A stretch of DNA of 33,335 bases from the NCBI GenBank assembly GCA_027859235.1, contig JAQIBE010000281.1, positions 1 through 33,335 on the forward strand, in the 5' to 3' direction. The notes under the pieces are model-generated. The model had not been told where the DNA came from. It saw only the letters and a list, made by a program, of their open reading frames with translations, and did not search any database. Of this stretch, positions 1 through 5,886 are shown in pieces. Each line of letters opens with the position of its first letter. Position 1 is the stretch's first letter. The stretch is from Desulfobulbaceae bacterium (GTDB taxonomy: Bacteria; Desulfobacterota; Desulfobulbia; Desulfobulbales; SURF-16). A program made the translations under genes and the position numbers.

Positions 1-858
1 AATCGGCAGCGCCAATCCACCTATCCCTCTCTGATCTTTGATGGTGAGGCGGACGGTATCGTCGGTACCCTTGGTCTTGAAAACTGGACCGGCTTGAAGA
101 AGAGTGGTCTGCGTGTGGCCTATGGTAAGGTCTATTTCTCAGATAGTAATGATACGGATAATCTTATTAGTGATCATTCTGACACGAAAGATTCGACCAT
201 CGTGGCGTCGTTCTTTGAGACGGAAATTCCAGCTGTGGATAATAGTTTGATGGTTTTGAGCTATGCCCATATCTTTGATATGCCGGCCTTTCTGAGCGAA
301 TCTGCAGAAAGCGGGATGGACGGTTTGATTCTCGGTGATGTGGATATGTTCGGCCTGCATGTGCAGGCGGCCGATATTGGTAACTCCGGCCTCGATCTCT
401 ATGTCTCCGGTTCCATCAATGTAACAGATCCAAATGATGAGCCTGAGAATATTGGAGCTGGTATGGGCTTTATGACCGGTGATCGTGCTCAGAATAATCT
501 ATTCGTTGATGATGAGATGGATGCAGAGCGTACCGGTTGGGCTGTTGTTGCCGGTCTCCGCTATGAGCTGCCTATTCAGGCCCTGAATAATCCCAAGCTT
601 GGTTTCGAGTATAACCATGGCAGTCGCTACCATTTTACCATGACCAGCGGCGCGAACGAGCTGTATAATAAGTTTGCCACCCGTGGTGATGCCTATGAGG
701 TCTACTATATTCAGCCTGCGTCCGATAATATGTTCTTCAGGCTAGGTTACACCTATGTGGATTACGAGTACTCATGGTCTGGTCAACCTGCTGGCAAGCC
801 ACAGGAAATAGATACAGAGATGTACAATGTCTATATGCTGATGGACGTCCAGTTCTAG
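1..858 (+). CDS. DUF3373-like outer-membrane beta-barrel protein, 5' truncated
   Basis: The reading frame is open from base 1, so the ORF-track start at 94 is internal and the gene begins before the window; about 285 C-terminal residues are present. Visible are alternating amphipathic strands rich in Tyr, Gly and Asp, no cytoplasmic-type domains, and a C-terminus ending in Phe (DVQF), the usual last residue of outer-membrane barrels recognised by the BAM machinery. The first visible residues (TYPSLIFDGEADG) resemble DUF3373 proteins of Delta- and Epsilonproteobacteria as I remember them. Function is unknown; a porin-like or structural envelope role is the usual guess. A strong terminator follows directly. 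Family assignment is from memory and moderately sure; the outer-membrane location is better supported. Confidence 0.7.
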   Translation, partial: NRQRQSTYPSLIFDGEADGIVGTLGLENWTGLKKSGLRVAYGKVYFSDSNDTDNLISDHSDTKDSTIVASFFETEIPAVDNSLMVLSYAHIFDMPAFLSESAESGMDGLILGDVDMFGLHVQAADIGNSGLDLYVSGSINVTDPNDEPENIGAGMGFMTGDRAQNNLFVDDEMDAERTGWAVVAGLRYELPIQALNNPKLGFEYNHGSRYHFTMTSGANELYNKFATRGDAYEVYYIQPASDNMFFRLGYTYVDYEYSWSGQPAGKPQEIDTEMYNVYMLMDVQF

Positions 859-880
859 CAGACGACTCTGCAGTTTGGAG

Positions 881-928
881 CATAAAAAAAGAGCTGATTG
901 GCCTTGTGCCAATCAGCTCTTTTTTTTG
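881..928. terminator. Bidirectional intrinsic terminator
   Basis: A perfect 12-bp stem (GAGCTGATTGGC / GCCAATCAGCTC) with a 5-nt loop is flanked by seven A on the left and nine T on the right. It can therefore terminate both the barrel gene on the plus strand and the NYN gene converging from the minus strand. Confidence 0.93.
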
Positions 929-981
929 GTCATCTCTCGGCCGGCATCTGCCGTCAGATCAGCAAGGCTGGACGGTCTGCT

Positions 982-1761
982 CTAATAATCATTGGCCTTC
1001 AGGAGGCGGATGTTCATGGCCTCAACCTTGGCAGAGTCCCTGGAGGTGGGGCCAATCTGAAATTCAAATATCTTCCCATAGGCTGTAAAGATCTGCGGCT
1101 CATTCTCATGCTCTGATTTGGAACAATGGAAGAAGACTGTTTTGGCCCGTAAGCCATCTTTCTCAAGTTGAAAATAGCGGAAGAAACCAAAACCGCGATC
1201 GGCCTTATAGGTGGCCACGACCCCCCTGTACCAGTTATCCCCTTCATAATCCATGGGGAAGGGGAGGAGGCCGGGGATGAGAAAGCCTGAGGTGTAGCTG
1301 TCAGCCGATTCACGCAAATCATTGCTGACATTATTAAAGCCGATGACCTCCACCCGACACCCTTTGTTCTGCAGGGCAGTGATAAGGCGGATGAAATCGC
1401 CGTCACCGGTGAGCAGGATAATCCGATCAAGGTTACGTGACTGCAGGATAGCATCAATGGCCAGATCCATATCGGCATTGGCCTTGGTGGTGACAACGCC
1501 CTCGTCATCCACATAATGTTTTACATATTTCTTGATGACCTTGAAGCCGCATTTACGCAGGACATCATGGTAGGCATAGAGCTTATGCCGATACTCCGCA
1601 TCGACTTCAGTCCGTTTCTGATCTTCGGCCAGGTAGGAGTTGGCCCGCAGCATAATGGAGTTATCCATTGCGGCCAGATCAACAAGGATGTCATAGCGCA
1701 TCCCGTAACCGCCGCAGAGACGAATGTTTTCTGCATCTACATAAATTCCGGTCTTTAACAT
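982..1761 (-). CDS. NYN (LabA/DUF88-type PIN-like) nuclease with C-terminal cold-shock-like domain
   Basis: 259 aa. The N-terminal half has the NYN/PIN acidic pattern: D9 in GIYVDAENI, D97/D99 in NADMDLAID, and D120/D122 in LTGDGDF, the expected metal-binding carboxylates of a PIN-like RNase. A LabA-type ending (about 130-160) follows. Residues about 179-245 (RGVVATYKADRGFGFFRYF, then VFFHCSK) read like a cold-shock/OB fold with its RNP1-like aromatic motif, so the protein probably binds and cuts RNA. It lies downstream of guaA in the pre-insertion order, on the same strand. No clear Shine-Dalgarno precedes the ATG, but the start fits NYN N-termini. The nuclease fold is confident; the substrate is unknown. 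Confidence 0.8.
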   Translation of the reverse strand: MLKTGIYVDAENIRLCGGYGMRYDILVDLAAMDNSIMLRANSYLAEDQKRTEVDAEYRHKLYAYHDVLRKCGFKVIKKYVKHYVDDEGVVTTKANADMDLAIDAILQSRNLDRIILLTGDGDFIRLITALQNKGCRVEVIGFNNVSNDLRESADSYTSGFLIPGLLPFPMDYEGDNWYRGVVATYKADRGFGFFRYFQLEKDGLRAKTVFFHCSKSEHENEPQIFTAYGKIFEFQIGPTSRDSAKVEAMNIRLLKANDY

Positions 1762-1879
1762 GGGATAAGTTTTTTTTAAGGTTGGTCTTTATAAAATGTC
1801 TGTAGAAAATCTACGTGTGTTGCCAGAACCCCCGCCATTTTTTTTGTGACTTCTGTGGGGGGGCTGCGGCAAGTTTTTC

Positions 1880-1907
1880 TTACTTCTTACTTCTTACTTC
1901 TCACTTC
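1880..1907. repeat. Heptanucleotide tandem repeat (TTACTTC x4)
   Basis: Three perfect copies of TTACTTC and a fourth with one change (TCACTTC) lie in the host intergenic region, 12 bp before the left attachment repeat. Role unknown; copy number may vary by slippage. Confidence 0.85.
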
Positions 1908-1918
1908 TAACGAGGGTT

Positions 1919-1930
1919 TATTCCCACTCA
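1919..1930. other. attL core repeat
   Basis: TATTCCCACTCA, identical to the guaA 3' end. The TTA beginning at 1918 is the complement of TAA, so this end preserves the original guaA stop codon after Glu-Trp-Glu. Confidence 0.88.
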
Positions 1931-1977
1931 GTAGATATATTAAGATAACTTGTTGAAGTTCCGTTATAAGAAAAATG

Positions 1978-1995
1978 TTTGTAAAATCTTTGTAA
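1978..1995 (+). repeat. Integrase arm-type site, left end
   Basis: TTTGTAAAATCTTTGTAA is identical to 7253-7270 and differs by two bases from 7191-7208. Each copy is two TTTGTAA boxes spaced 11 bp apart, about one helical turn, as expected for arm-binding sites of lambda-type integrases. Similarity extends upstream as TTCCGTTATAAGAA here and TTCCGTTTTAAGAA at the right end. Confidence 0.7.
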
Positions 1996-2101
1996 GTAGA
2001 ACCATACGATTTGGTTAATCAGTATTTTGAATACTATTCCATAAACCCACTAACTGACAACACTAAACTCTATATTAACCAAGATAAGACTGACGTGTTT
2101 G

Positions 2102-2180
2102 TAAAACAACCAAACCACCAAACCACCCCTCCCTCACCACTAAACACCTACACAAACACAAACCCCTAAACTACAATAAA
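2102..2180. other. 79-nt G-free, A/C-only-rich tract
   Basis: The plus strand has no G over 79 nt (pattern CAACCAAACCACCAAACCAC and onward). The complementary strand is G/T-rich with GGG, GGGG and repeated GG runs, so it could form a weak G-quadruplex or be easily unwound. It lies upstream of the regulator and ATPase operon. Confidence 0.6.
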
Positions 2181-2327
2181 GAATACAGTCATCTTGAAAA
2201 AATATATCTTCTAAAATACCCCATTTTAGGACATCACAGGAGTAATACAAATTATCTTTTTGTGTTTGACTGACACCCCACATATCAGAATGTTATTATT
2301 AGTTTATGTAAATCAATTGGGAACATT

Positions 2328-2341
2328 GTTATAAATATAAC
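2328..2341. promoter_or_regulatory. Candidate operator, GTTATA-AA-TATAAC
   Basis: A perfect inverted repeat with 6-bp arms and a 2-bp centre sits 20 bp before the RHH start codon and contains -10-like TATAAA/TATAAC sequences. An autoregulatory site for the RHH protein is the simplest reading. Confidence 0.4.
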
Positions 2342-2360
2342 AAAGGGGGTGATTGATAAA

Positions 2361-2510
2361 ATGAGTAACAAAGTTAAACAGGTTGGGTTGAGATTAACAG
2401 AGTTCCATCACAATGAAATTTTGAATTTAAGTCAGAACGGACATATCAAATTGAGTGAGTGGATAAGGAGAGTTGTATTAGAGAAATTGGAGGAATTAAG
2501 GAATGGATGA
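2361..2510 (+). CDS. Small ribbon-helix-helix (Arc/CopG-like) DNA-binding protein
   Basis: 49 aa, below the ORF-track cutoff. It starts at ATG 2361, eleven bases after a GGGGG tract. The N-terminal strand KVKQVGLRLTEFHHNEI, followed by helices (LNLSQNG, then LSEWIRRVVLEKLEEL), has the short beta-alpha-alpha shape of RHH or mobilisation-type relaxosome regulators: a basic/hydrophobic strand, a turn with NG, then the SEWIR helix. The stop overlaps the next start by 8 nt, so the two are translationally coupled. A transcriptional repressor, excision/copy-control or plasmid-type accessory protein is likely. The fold is fairly confident; the target is inferred. Confidence 0.72.
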   Translation: MSNKVKQVGLRLTEFHHNEILNLSQNGHIKLSEWIRRVVLEKLEELRNG

Positions 2511-2718
2511 TGTGAATGAGGTAGTTGATAAACACCTTAAAGGTGATGATAGGGAAGTTATGAGATTAGGTAAGAGATTGGGTAGTTTAATAATCCAATC
2601 AAAGTCAGTTGAAGAGATGGGTTCTTATGGTGGTTTAATGGGACTTCTCACCAGTTATGGAGATAAATCACTGATAGTTAAAGTAGTCAGGAGAGAGATA
2701 GGACGAATTCATAAATGA
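2503..2718 (+). CDS. Small hypothetical protein of the element
   Basis: 71 aa, not recognised. It is acidic and polar at the N-terminus (MDDVNEVVDKHLKGDD), then has a basic helix and a glycine-rich middle (GSYGGLMGLLTSYG) ending in a charged helix. A GGAGG and AAGGA ribosome-binding region precedes the ATG. It overlaps the RHH gene by 8 nt and the next gene by 4 nt (ATGA), which supports a real, coupled operon gene. There are no membrane segments or metal motifs. Function unknown. Confidence 0.65.
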   Translation: MDDVNEVVDKHLKGDDREVMRLGKRLGSLIIQSKSVEEMGSYGGLMGLLTSYGDKSLIVKVVRREIGRIHK

Positions 2719-2924
2719 GTAAGAACTTGTTTATATTCACTGACAGGGAAACCTTACTGGGTAAGGGTTTGATGAAAATTAAACACAAAAAAATCTTACG
2801 AAATGAAGATGGAGTTGTTGAAATTAAAAGGTTGAAACAAGGAGTAATGGGTTCAACAAAATTTCACATATCAAAGGTGTGTTTAACAGGGGGTAATCAA
2901 AGGATTATCCTGGTGAGAGGGTGA
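2715..2924 (+). CDS. Small basic hypothetical protein of the element
   Basis: 69 aa, not recognised. It is rich in Lys and Arg (MKIKHKKILRN, then EIKRLKQG) with predicted beta strands and no cysteine cluster or membrane segment. It is the third gene of the coupled set, starting inside the preceding stop (ATGA overlap). The basic, beta-rich make-up would fit a small nucleic-acid-binding protein, but that is only an inference. Its stop is followed at once by a structured leader before the ATPase gene. Confidence 0.6.
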   Translation: MSKNLFIFTDRETLLGKGLMKIKHKKILRNEDGVVEIKRLKQGVMGSTKFHISKVCLTGGNQRIILVRG

Positions 2925-3001
2925 TGGGTTGATAGAACAACCCACCACCTATGAGATACAAGTTACCTTCCAATCACAAGGTATTTATACCCTTGTATCT
3001 C
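2925..3001 (+). promoter_or_regulatory. Structured leader upstream of the RepA-like ATPase
   Basis: Two hairpins occur in tandem. TGGGTTG/CAACCCA spans 2925-2944 with a 6-nt loop. A 10-bp stem GAGATACAAG/CTTGTATCTC (2953-2962 with 2992-3001) encloses a 6-bp stem TACCTT/AAGGTA. There is no T-run, so this is not a plain terminator. It may control translation or RNA stability of the ATPase message, or be a protein-binding or replication site. Confidence 0.5.
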
Positions 3002-3024
3002 TTTATTAATTGGAGATTGAAGAA

Positions 3025-4008
3025 ATGGAGTTAGAATTTAATGATGTGGTAGAACAGGAACAGATTGATTTTGGAATGATGAGTAGTAGTGATTTCATAA
3101 AACAAGACATACCAATACAAAGGAATATCTTATCAACTTGGTTGAAAGAAGGTTCAATCAATATGGTTTCAAGTAATCCTGGTTCATTGAAAACGTGGTA
3201 TGTGATGGGTATTTGTAAGTCAATATTAACTGGTGAGAACTTTGGTAAATGGGACGTTGAGAAAGAAGATATAAACATCCTTTTTATAGACGGTGAATTA
3301 CACCAATCAAACTTGAAAACAAGATTGGTTCAAATGAACCTTAAAGAGAATGGTGATAGGTTCCATATTCTATGTAAAAGTATGGTTGATGACAAGGTAA
3401 GAGGTGAGTTTGATTTAACTTATAAGAGTTTTAGAGATTATGTGAAAAACACCTGTATTGAAATGGATATAGGTTTAGTTATCTTTGATAATATGTCTTC
3501 ACTTTGTATAGGGTTAGACGACAATGTGAAACATAATTGGGACTTAATAAGTCAATACTTCCTTGAACTTCGTCATAAAAATATTTCATCTATTATTGTA
3601 GAACATAATAACCGGAATTCCAGTTATAGGGGGAGTTCATCTAAATTAGATAATTTAGATACACATACTGTTATCAAACGACAATCTATGGATAAGAACG
3701 TCATAAACATTTCATTTGGTAAGTATCGGTATGAGTTGGATAAGTCAGTTATGGGTACTCATAAGTTTGTTATGAGTATGACTGATAATGTTATGGAGTG
3801 GAAAGAGTTAGATAGTGATAGTTTTGGTAGAAATAAAAAAGTTTTAACTCTGTTGGGTGAAGGGTTAAAACAGGATGAGATAGGTAAGTTGATTGAGGTG
3901 GATAGGAGTTATGTAAGTAAAATTAAGAGTTGGAATATCACACAGGATTACTTTACTAAATCTAATCAATTTACGGATACAGGTAAGGGTTATTATAGAG
4001 TGAGTTAA
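3025..4008 (+). CDS. RepA/AAA_25-type RecA-fold ATPase (plasmid/phage replicative helicase-like)
   Basis: 327 aa from ATG 3025, chosen because GGAG lies nine bases upstream; the ORF track used an upstream TTG at 3010. Residues about 50-58 (SNPGSLKTW) form the variant P-loop of AAA_25 proteins, where PGSxK(S/T) replaces GxGK(T/S). FIDGE at 87-91 matches the conserved DGE(M) after strand 2, LVIFDN at 151-156 is Walker B, and IIVEHNN at 190-196 is the sensor histidine strand. The C-terminal 60 residues contain a helix-turn-helix (LLGEGLKQDEIGKLIEVDRS). Such proteins act as hexameric RepA-like helicases or loaders on plasmids and satellites. This suggests that the element can replicate when excised. 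Confidence 0.8.
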   Translation: MELEFNDVVEQEQIDFGMMSSSDFIKQDIPIQRNILSTWLKEGSINMVSSNPGSLKTWYVMGICKSILTGENFGKWDVEKEDINILFIDGELHQSNLKTRLVQMNLKENGDRFHILCKSMVDDKVRGEFDLTYKSFRDYVKNTCIEMDIGLVIFDNMSSLCIGLDDNVKHNWDLISQYFLELRHKNISSIIVEHNNRNSSYRGSSSKLDNLDTHTVIKRQSMDKNVINISFGKYRYELDKSVMGTHKFVMSMTDNVMEWKELDSDSFGRNKKVLTLLGEGLKQDEIGKLIEVDRSYVSKIKSWNITQDYFTKSNQFTDTGKGYYRVS

Positions 4009-4046
4009 GAGTGTATTCTATTGTTGGTGTTGTCATTACACCCTAC

Positions 4047-4070
4047 CCCTACAATCCTTTGGATGTAGGG
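4047..4070 (+). terminator. Hairpin after the ATPase gene, weak terminator
   Basis: CCCTAC-A-ATCC / GGAT-GTAGGG forms a 10-bp stem with one bulged base and a TTT loop, 38 bp after the stop. No strong T-run follows, so termination efficiency is doubtful. Confidence 0.4.
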
Positions 4071-4097
4071 TATAACTCCATAATTAGAATATAGAAT

Positions 4098-4180
4098 GTG
4101 TGTGTGAATAACTCTTTATATAGGGATTCACACTTCACATTAGTTGTGTGTGAATGATTAAAAGGGGTGATTCACATTCA
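4098..4180. repeat. Repeated GTGTGTGAAT/ATTCACAC inverted half-sites
   Basis: GTGTGTGAAT occurs near 4101 and 4145. Each copy is followed 15-20 bp later by an inverted partner (ATTCACAC near 4126, ATTCACA near 4169), giving two similar hairpins in tandem. The set lies between the convergent ATPase and MORN genes. Termination or protein binding is possible. Confidence 0.45.
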
Positions 4181-4627
4181 CTCACCTATGAATTGATTAT
4201 TCTTAAATTCACCTACATACTTTTCACCATTAGGAGAGGTGAATCTTCCGTGTCCATTAAATTGATTATTCTTAAAATCACCTACATACTTTTCACCAGT
4301 AGACATGGTTAATTTCCCGTATCCATCCATATTACCATTCTTAAAATCACCTATATATTTCATACCATCAGGAAAGGTTATTGTTCCGTATCCATCAGAC
4401 TTACCATTCTTAAGTTCACCTACATATTCCATACCATCAGGAGAGATTAATCTTCCGTTTCCATCAAATTTACTATTCTTAAAATCACCTACATATTTCG
4501 TACCATTAGAAACTATGAATGTTCCGTGTCCATTACTACAATTACCCTCAATACAAGTACCACCATAAGAACTTACAGGTAATAGACACAACATTGTTAG
4601 TATAATTATAAAATCTGATTTCTTCAT
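4178..4627 (-). CDS. Secreted MORN-repeat protein
   Basis: 149 aa from ATG 4627, preceded by GGGAG at good spacing; the ORF-track start at 4642 is unsupported. Residues 1-22 are a signal peptide (MKKSDF, then a hydrophobic core ending PVSSYG), so the protein is exported. The rest is five tandem 23-residue MORN units with Tyr at 45, 68, 91, 114 and 137 and the pattern YVGDFKNxxxxGxGxxxxxxG. The encoding DNA is a 69-bp tandem repeat. The protein ends within a repeat (QFIGE), so the family may be longer elsewhere. MORN repeats bind lipids or proteins and form extended hairpins. It is the apparent cargo gene of the element. Role unknown; surface or envelope action is inferred. Confidence 0.85.
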   Translation of the reverse strand: MKKSDFIIILTMLCLLPVSSYGGTCIEGNCSNGHGTFIVSNGTKYVGDFKNSKFDGNGRLISPDGMEYVGELKNGKSDGYGTITFPDGMKYIGDFKNGNMDGYGKLTMSTGEKYVGDFKNNQFNGHGRFTSPNGEKYVGEFKNNQFIGE

Positions 4628-4650
4628 TTTTAACTCCCTCAAAGGTAATT

Positions 4651-4679
4651 ACTTTATCAGTTAAGTATGTATATGACAA
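4651..4679 (-). promoter_or_regulatory. Promoter of the MORN gene
   Basis: On the minus strand, TTGTCA, a 17-bp spacer and TAAAGT lie just before the gene's ribosome-binding site, leaving a very short leader. Confidence 0.5.
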
Positions 4680-4824
4680 AACATAACAAATAAAACATCT
4701 AACAACTATATACTTTTTTTGAATATCAGTTTTTGTAATAAACTGACATTCATCAAACACTCTATATTGTAGTAATATCAACAAGTTAGTCCATTATCAC
4801 CGACTAAACCCTAAAACAAACCTA

Positions 4825-4853
4825 TTGACAATGTCAGTTTGTGAGGATATTCT
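4825..4853 (+). promoter_or_regulatory. Promoter of the small recombinase, with overlapping palindrome
   Basis: Consensus TTGACA, an exact 17-bp spacer and TATTCT. The -35 box sits in the palindrome TGACA-A-TGTCA (4826-4836), and an inverted copy of AAACTGACAT lies at 4740-4749. A repressor could block this promoter. Confidence 0.6.
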
Positions 4854-4898
4854 CTCATTATATGATATTGAAAATCAGTTAAATCAAGAGGTGATGAT

Positions 4899-5456
4899 AT
4901 GAAGGTTTATCCAATCAAAGACGAATTAAAGATTAAAACTCTCAAAAAGTTGTTGAGTAATGAACCCAGAAACCTTTTACTTTTTACTCTTGGTTTGAAC
5001 TCTGGGTTGAGAATGGGTGATATTCTAAAATTGAAGGTTCAAGATGTTCTAAACAAAGGAGTGGGAGATAAGGTATATCTGGTTGAGGGTAAAACCAAAA
5101 AACAGAACTACTTTATTATCAATACAGAGGTTTTAAGGGTGATTGAGTTGTATTTGGATACATTACCTACCCTGAACCCTGAATCCTTTTTATTTCCATC
5201 AAGGAAGGGTTCTACACCCCTGTTGGTTGAGTCAGTCAATCATATGATTAAAAAATGGTGTAAAGAGATTGGGATTAAGGAAAATGTAGGGTGTCATACA
5301 TTACGAAAAACCTTTGGATACTTCCAACATAAGAAGTTTGGGGTATCTGTTCCAGAACTTATGGTTAGGTTCAATCATTCATCCCAAGACACGACATTGA
5401 GATACATAGGGATTGACTCAAAGGTGGTTAATCTAATGTTGATGAACGAAATCTAA
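4899..5456 (+). CDS. Catalytic-domain-only tyrosine recombinase
   Basis: 185 aa, the size of FimB-like or other core-domain-only recombinases; it lacks the N-terminal arm/core-binding domains of a full integrase. All catalytic residues are visible: R38 (SGLRMG), K65 (VEGK), H133 and R136 (CHTLRKTFG), H160 (FNHSS) and Tyr169 (TLRYIG). The start follows an AGGTGATG sequence and its own good promoter. Because every active-site residue is present, it is unlikely to be a decayed fragment. A job separate from the main integrase, such as dimer resolution, inversion or excision help, is inferred. A long inverted repeat overlaps its stop codon. Confidence 0.85.
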   Translation: MKVYPIKDELKIKTLKKLLSNEPRNLLLFTLGLNSGLRMGDILKLKVQDVLNKGVGDKVYLVEGKTKKQNYFIINTEVLRVIELYLDTLPTLNPESFLFPSRKGSTPLLVESVNHMIKKWCKEIGIKENVGCHTLRKTFGYFQHKKFGVSVPELMVRFNHSSQDTTLRYIGIDSKVVNLMLMNEI

Positions 5457-5501
5457 TCAGAGGTTAATTAGTCACTTAACTCTGATTAGACCTCTGGAGG
5501 T
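5452..5501 (+). repeat. Long inverted repeat at the end of the small recombinase gene
   Basis: TCTAATCAGA (5452-5461) pairs with TCTGATTAGA (5481-5490), and GTTAA pairs with TTAAC inside, giving a 15-bp stem with one bulged G and an 8-nt loop. A second small dyad, ACCTC-TG-GAGGT, follows at 5490-5501 with TTTT after it. The first stem includes the recombinase stop codon. It could be a terminator or a recombinase target. Confidence 0.6.
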
Positions 5502-5886
5502 TTTATGTTAGAATAAAAAATGGTAAAACATCATTCCGAAAATGAACCCGATAAATATCTCTGACATTTGAAGACCTTTTTTCTATGGGTTAATATTTAA
5601 CCACTTCAAAAAAAGAAATCCTTGAATCTCTAACCATAATCTTATAGTTATTAGATTACTTTTTGAAATGATCCGAATACTCATTCACCTAAAAGTAAAA
5701 AATAGTCCCCTATACAATCGTTAAGGTGGTTCCCCAACCTTTAACCTTAACGATTTTAGGGGACTTTTTTTGTTCCAGATAAGATATTTATAACAGAACT
5801 ATCCTATATCACCCATAAAGAAAGATGTTTTTTTCAAGAAAAAAGACAAACAACTATACCTAACATTTTGATTGATGAATCACCTC
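5457..5886. other. 430-bp intergenic region between convergent recombinases
   Basis: Holds the inverted repeat at 5452-5501 and the long terminator hairpin at 5704-5772. From about 5510 to 5700, and again from 5775 to 5886, I see only AT-rich sequence without a convincing ORF or motif. Confidence 0.6.
5704..5772. terminator. Long bidirectional terminator or structured RNA hairpin
   Basis: A nested hairpin: outer stem AGTCCCCTA/TAGGGGACT (5704-5712 with 5757-5765), inner 12-bp stem AATCGTTAAGGT/ACCTTAACGATT (5716-5727 with 5744-5755), and apical GGTT-CCCC-AACC. Seven T follow on the right, and an A-rich run (AAAAAATA) precedes on the left. It sits between the converging recombinase and integrase genes, so two-way termination fits. 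The length, about 25 paired positions, is more than a terminator needs. Confidence 0.85.

Larger units (their letters stand above)
1931..2360. other. 430-bp left-end noncoding region of the element
   Basis: No convincing gene lies here. It holds the left arm-type site, a G-free stretch on the plus strand at 2102-2180, three ACTGAC(A/G) words at 2053, 2089 and 2269, and a GTTATA-AA-TATAAC palindrome just before the RHH gene. An origin or regulatory region is plausible, because replication or excision genes follow immediately, but no origin class is recognisable by eye. Confidence 0.5.

Noticed and set aside
1880-1907. TTACTTC repeats as an att or CRISPR-like feature
   Set aside because: Simple short tandem repeat outside the 12-bp att core; no spacers and no matching copy at the other end.
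4190-4540. Regular 69-bp repeats that might suggest a CRISPR or satellite array
   Set aside because: The period is 23 codons and the repeats translate into MORN units in one open frame; there are no unique spacers.
4899-5456. Small recombinase as a truncated pseudogene of the main integrase
   Set aside because: It has all catalytic residues, its own promoter and ribosome-binding site, and its sequence differs throughout from the 433-aa integrase.
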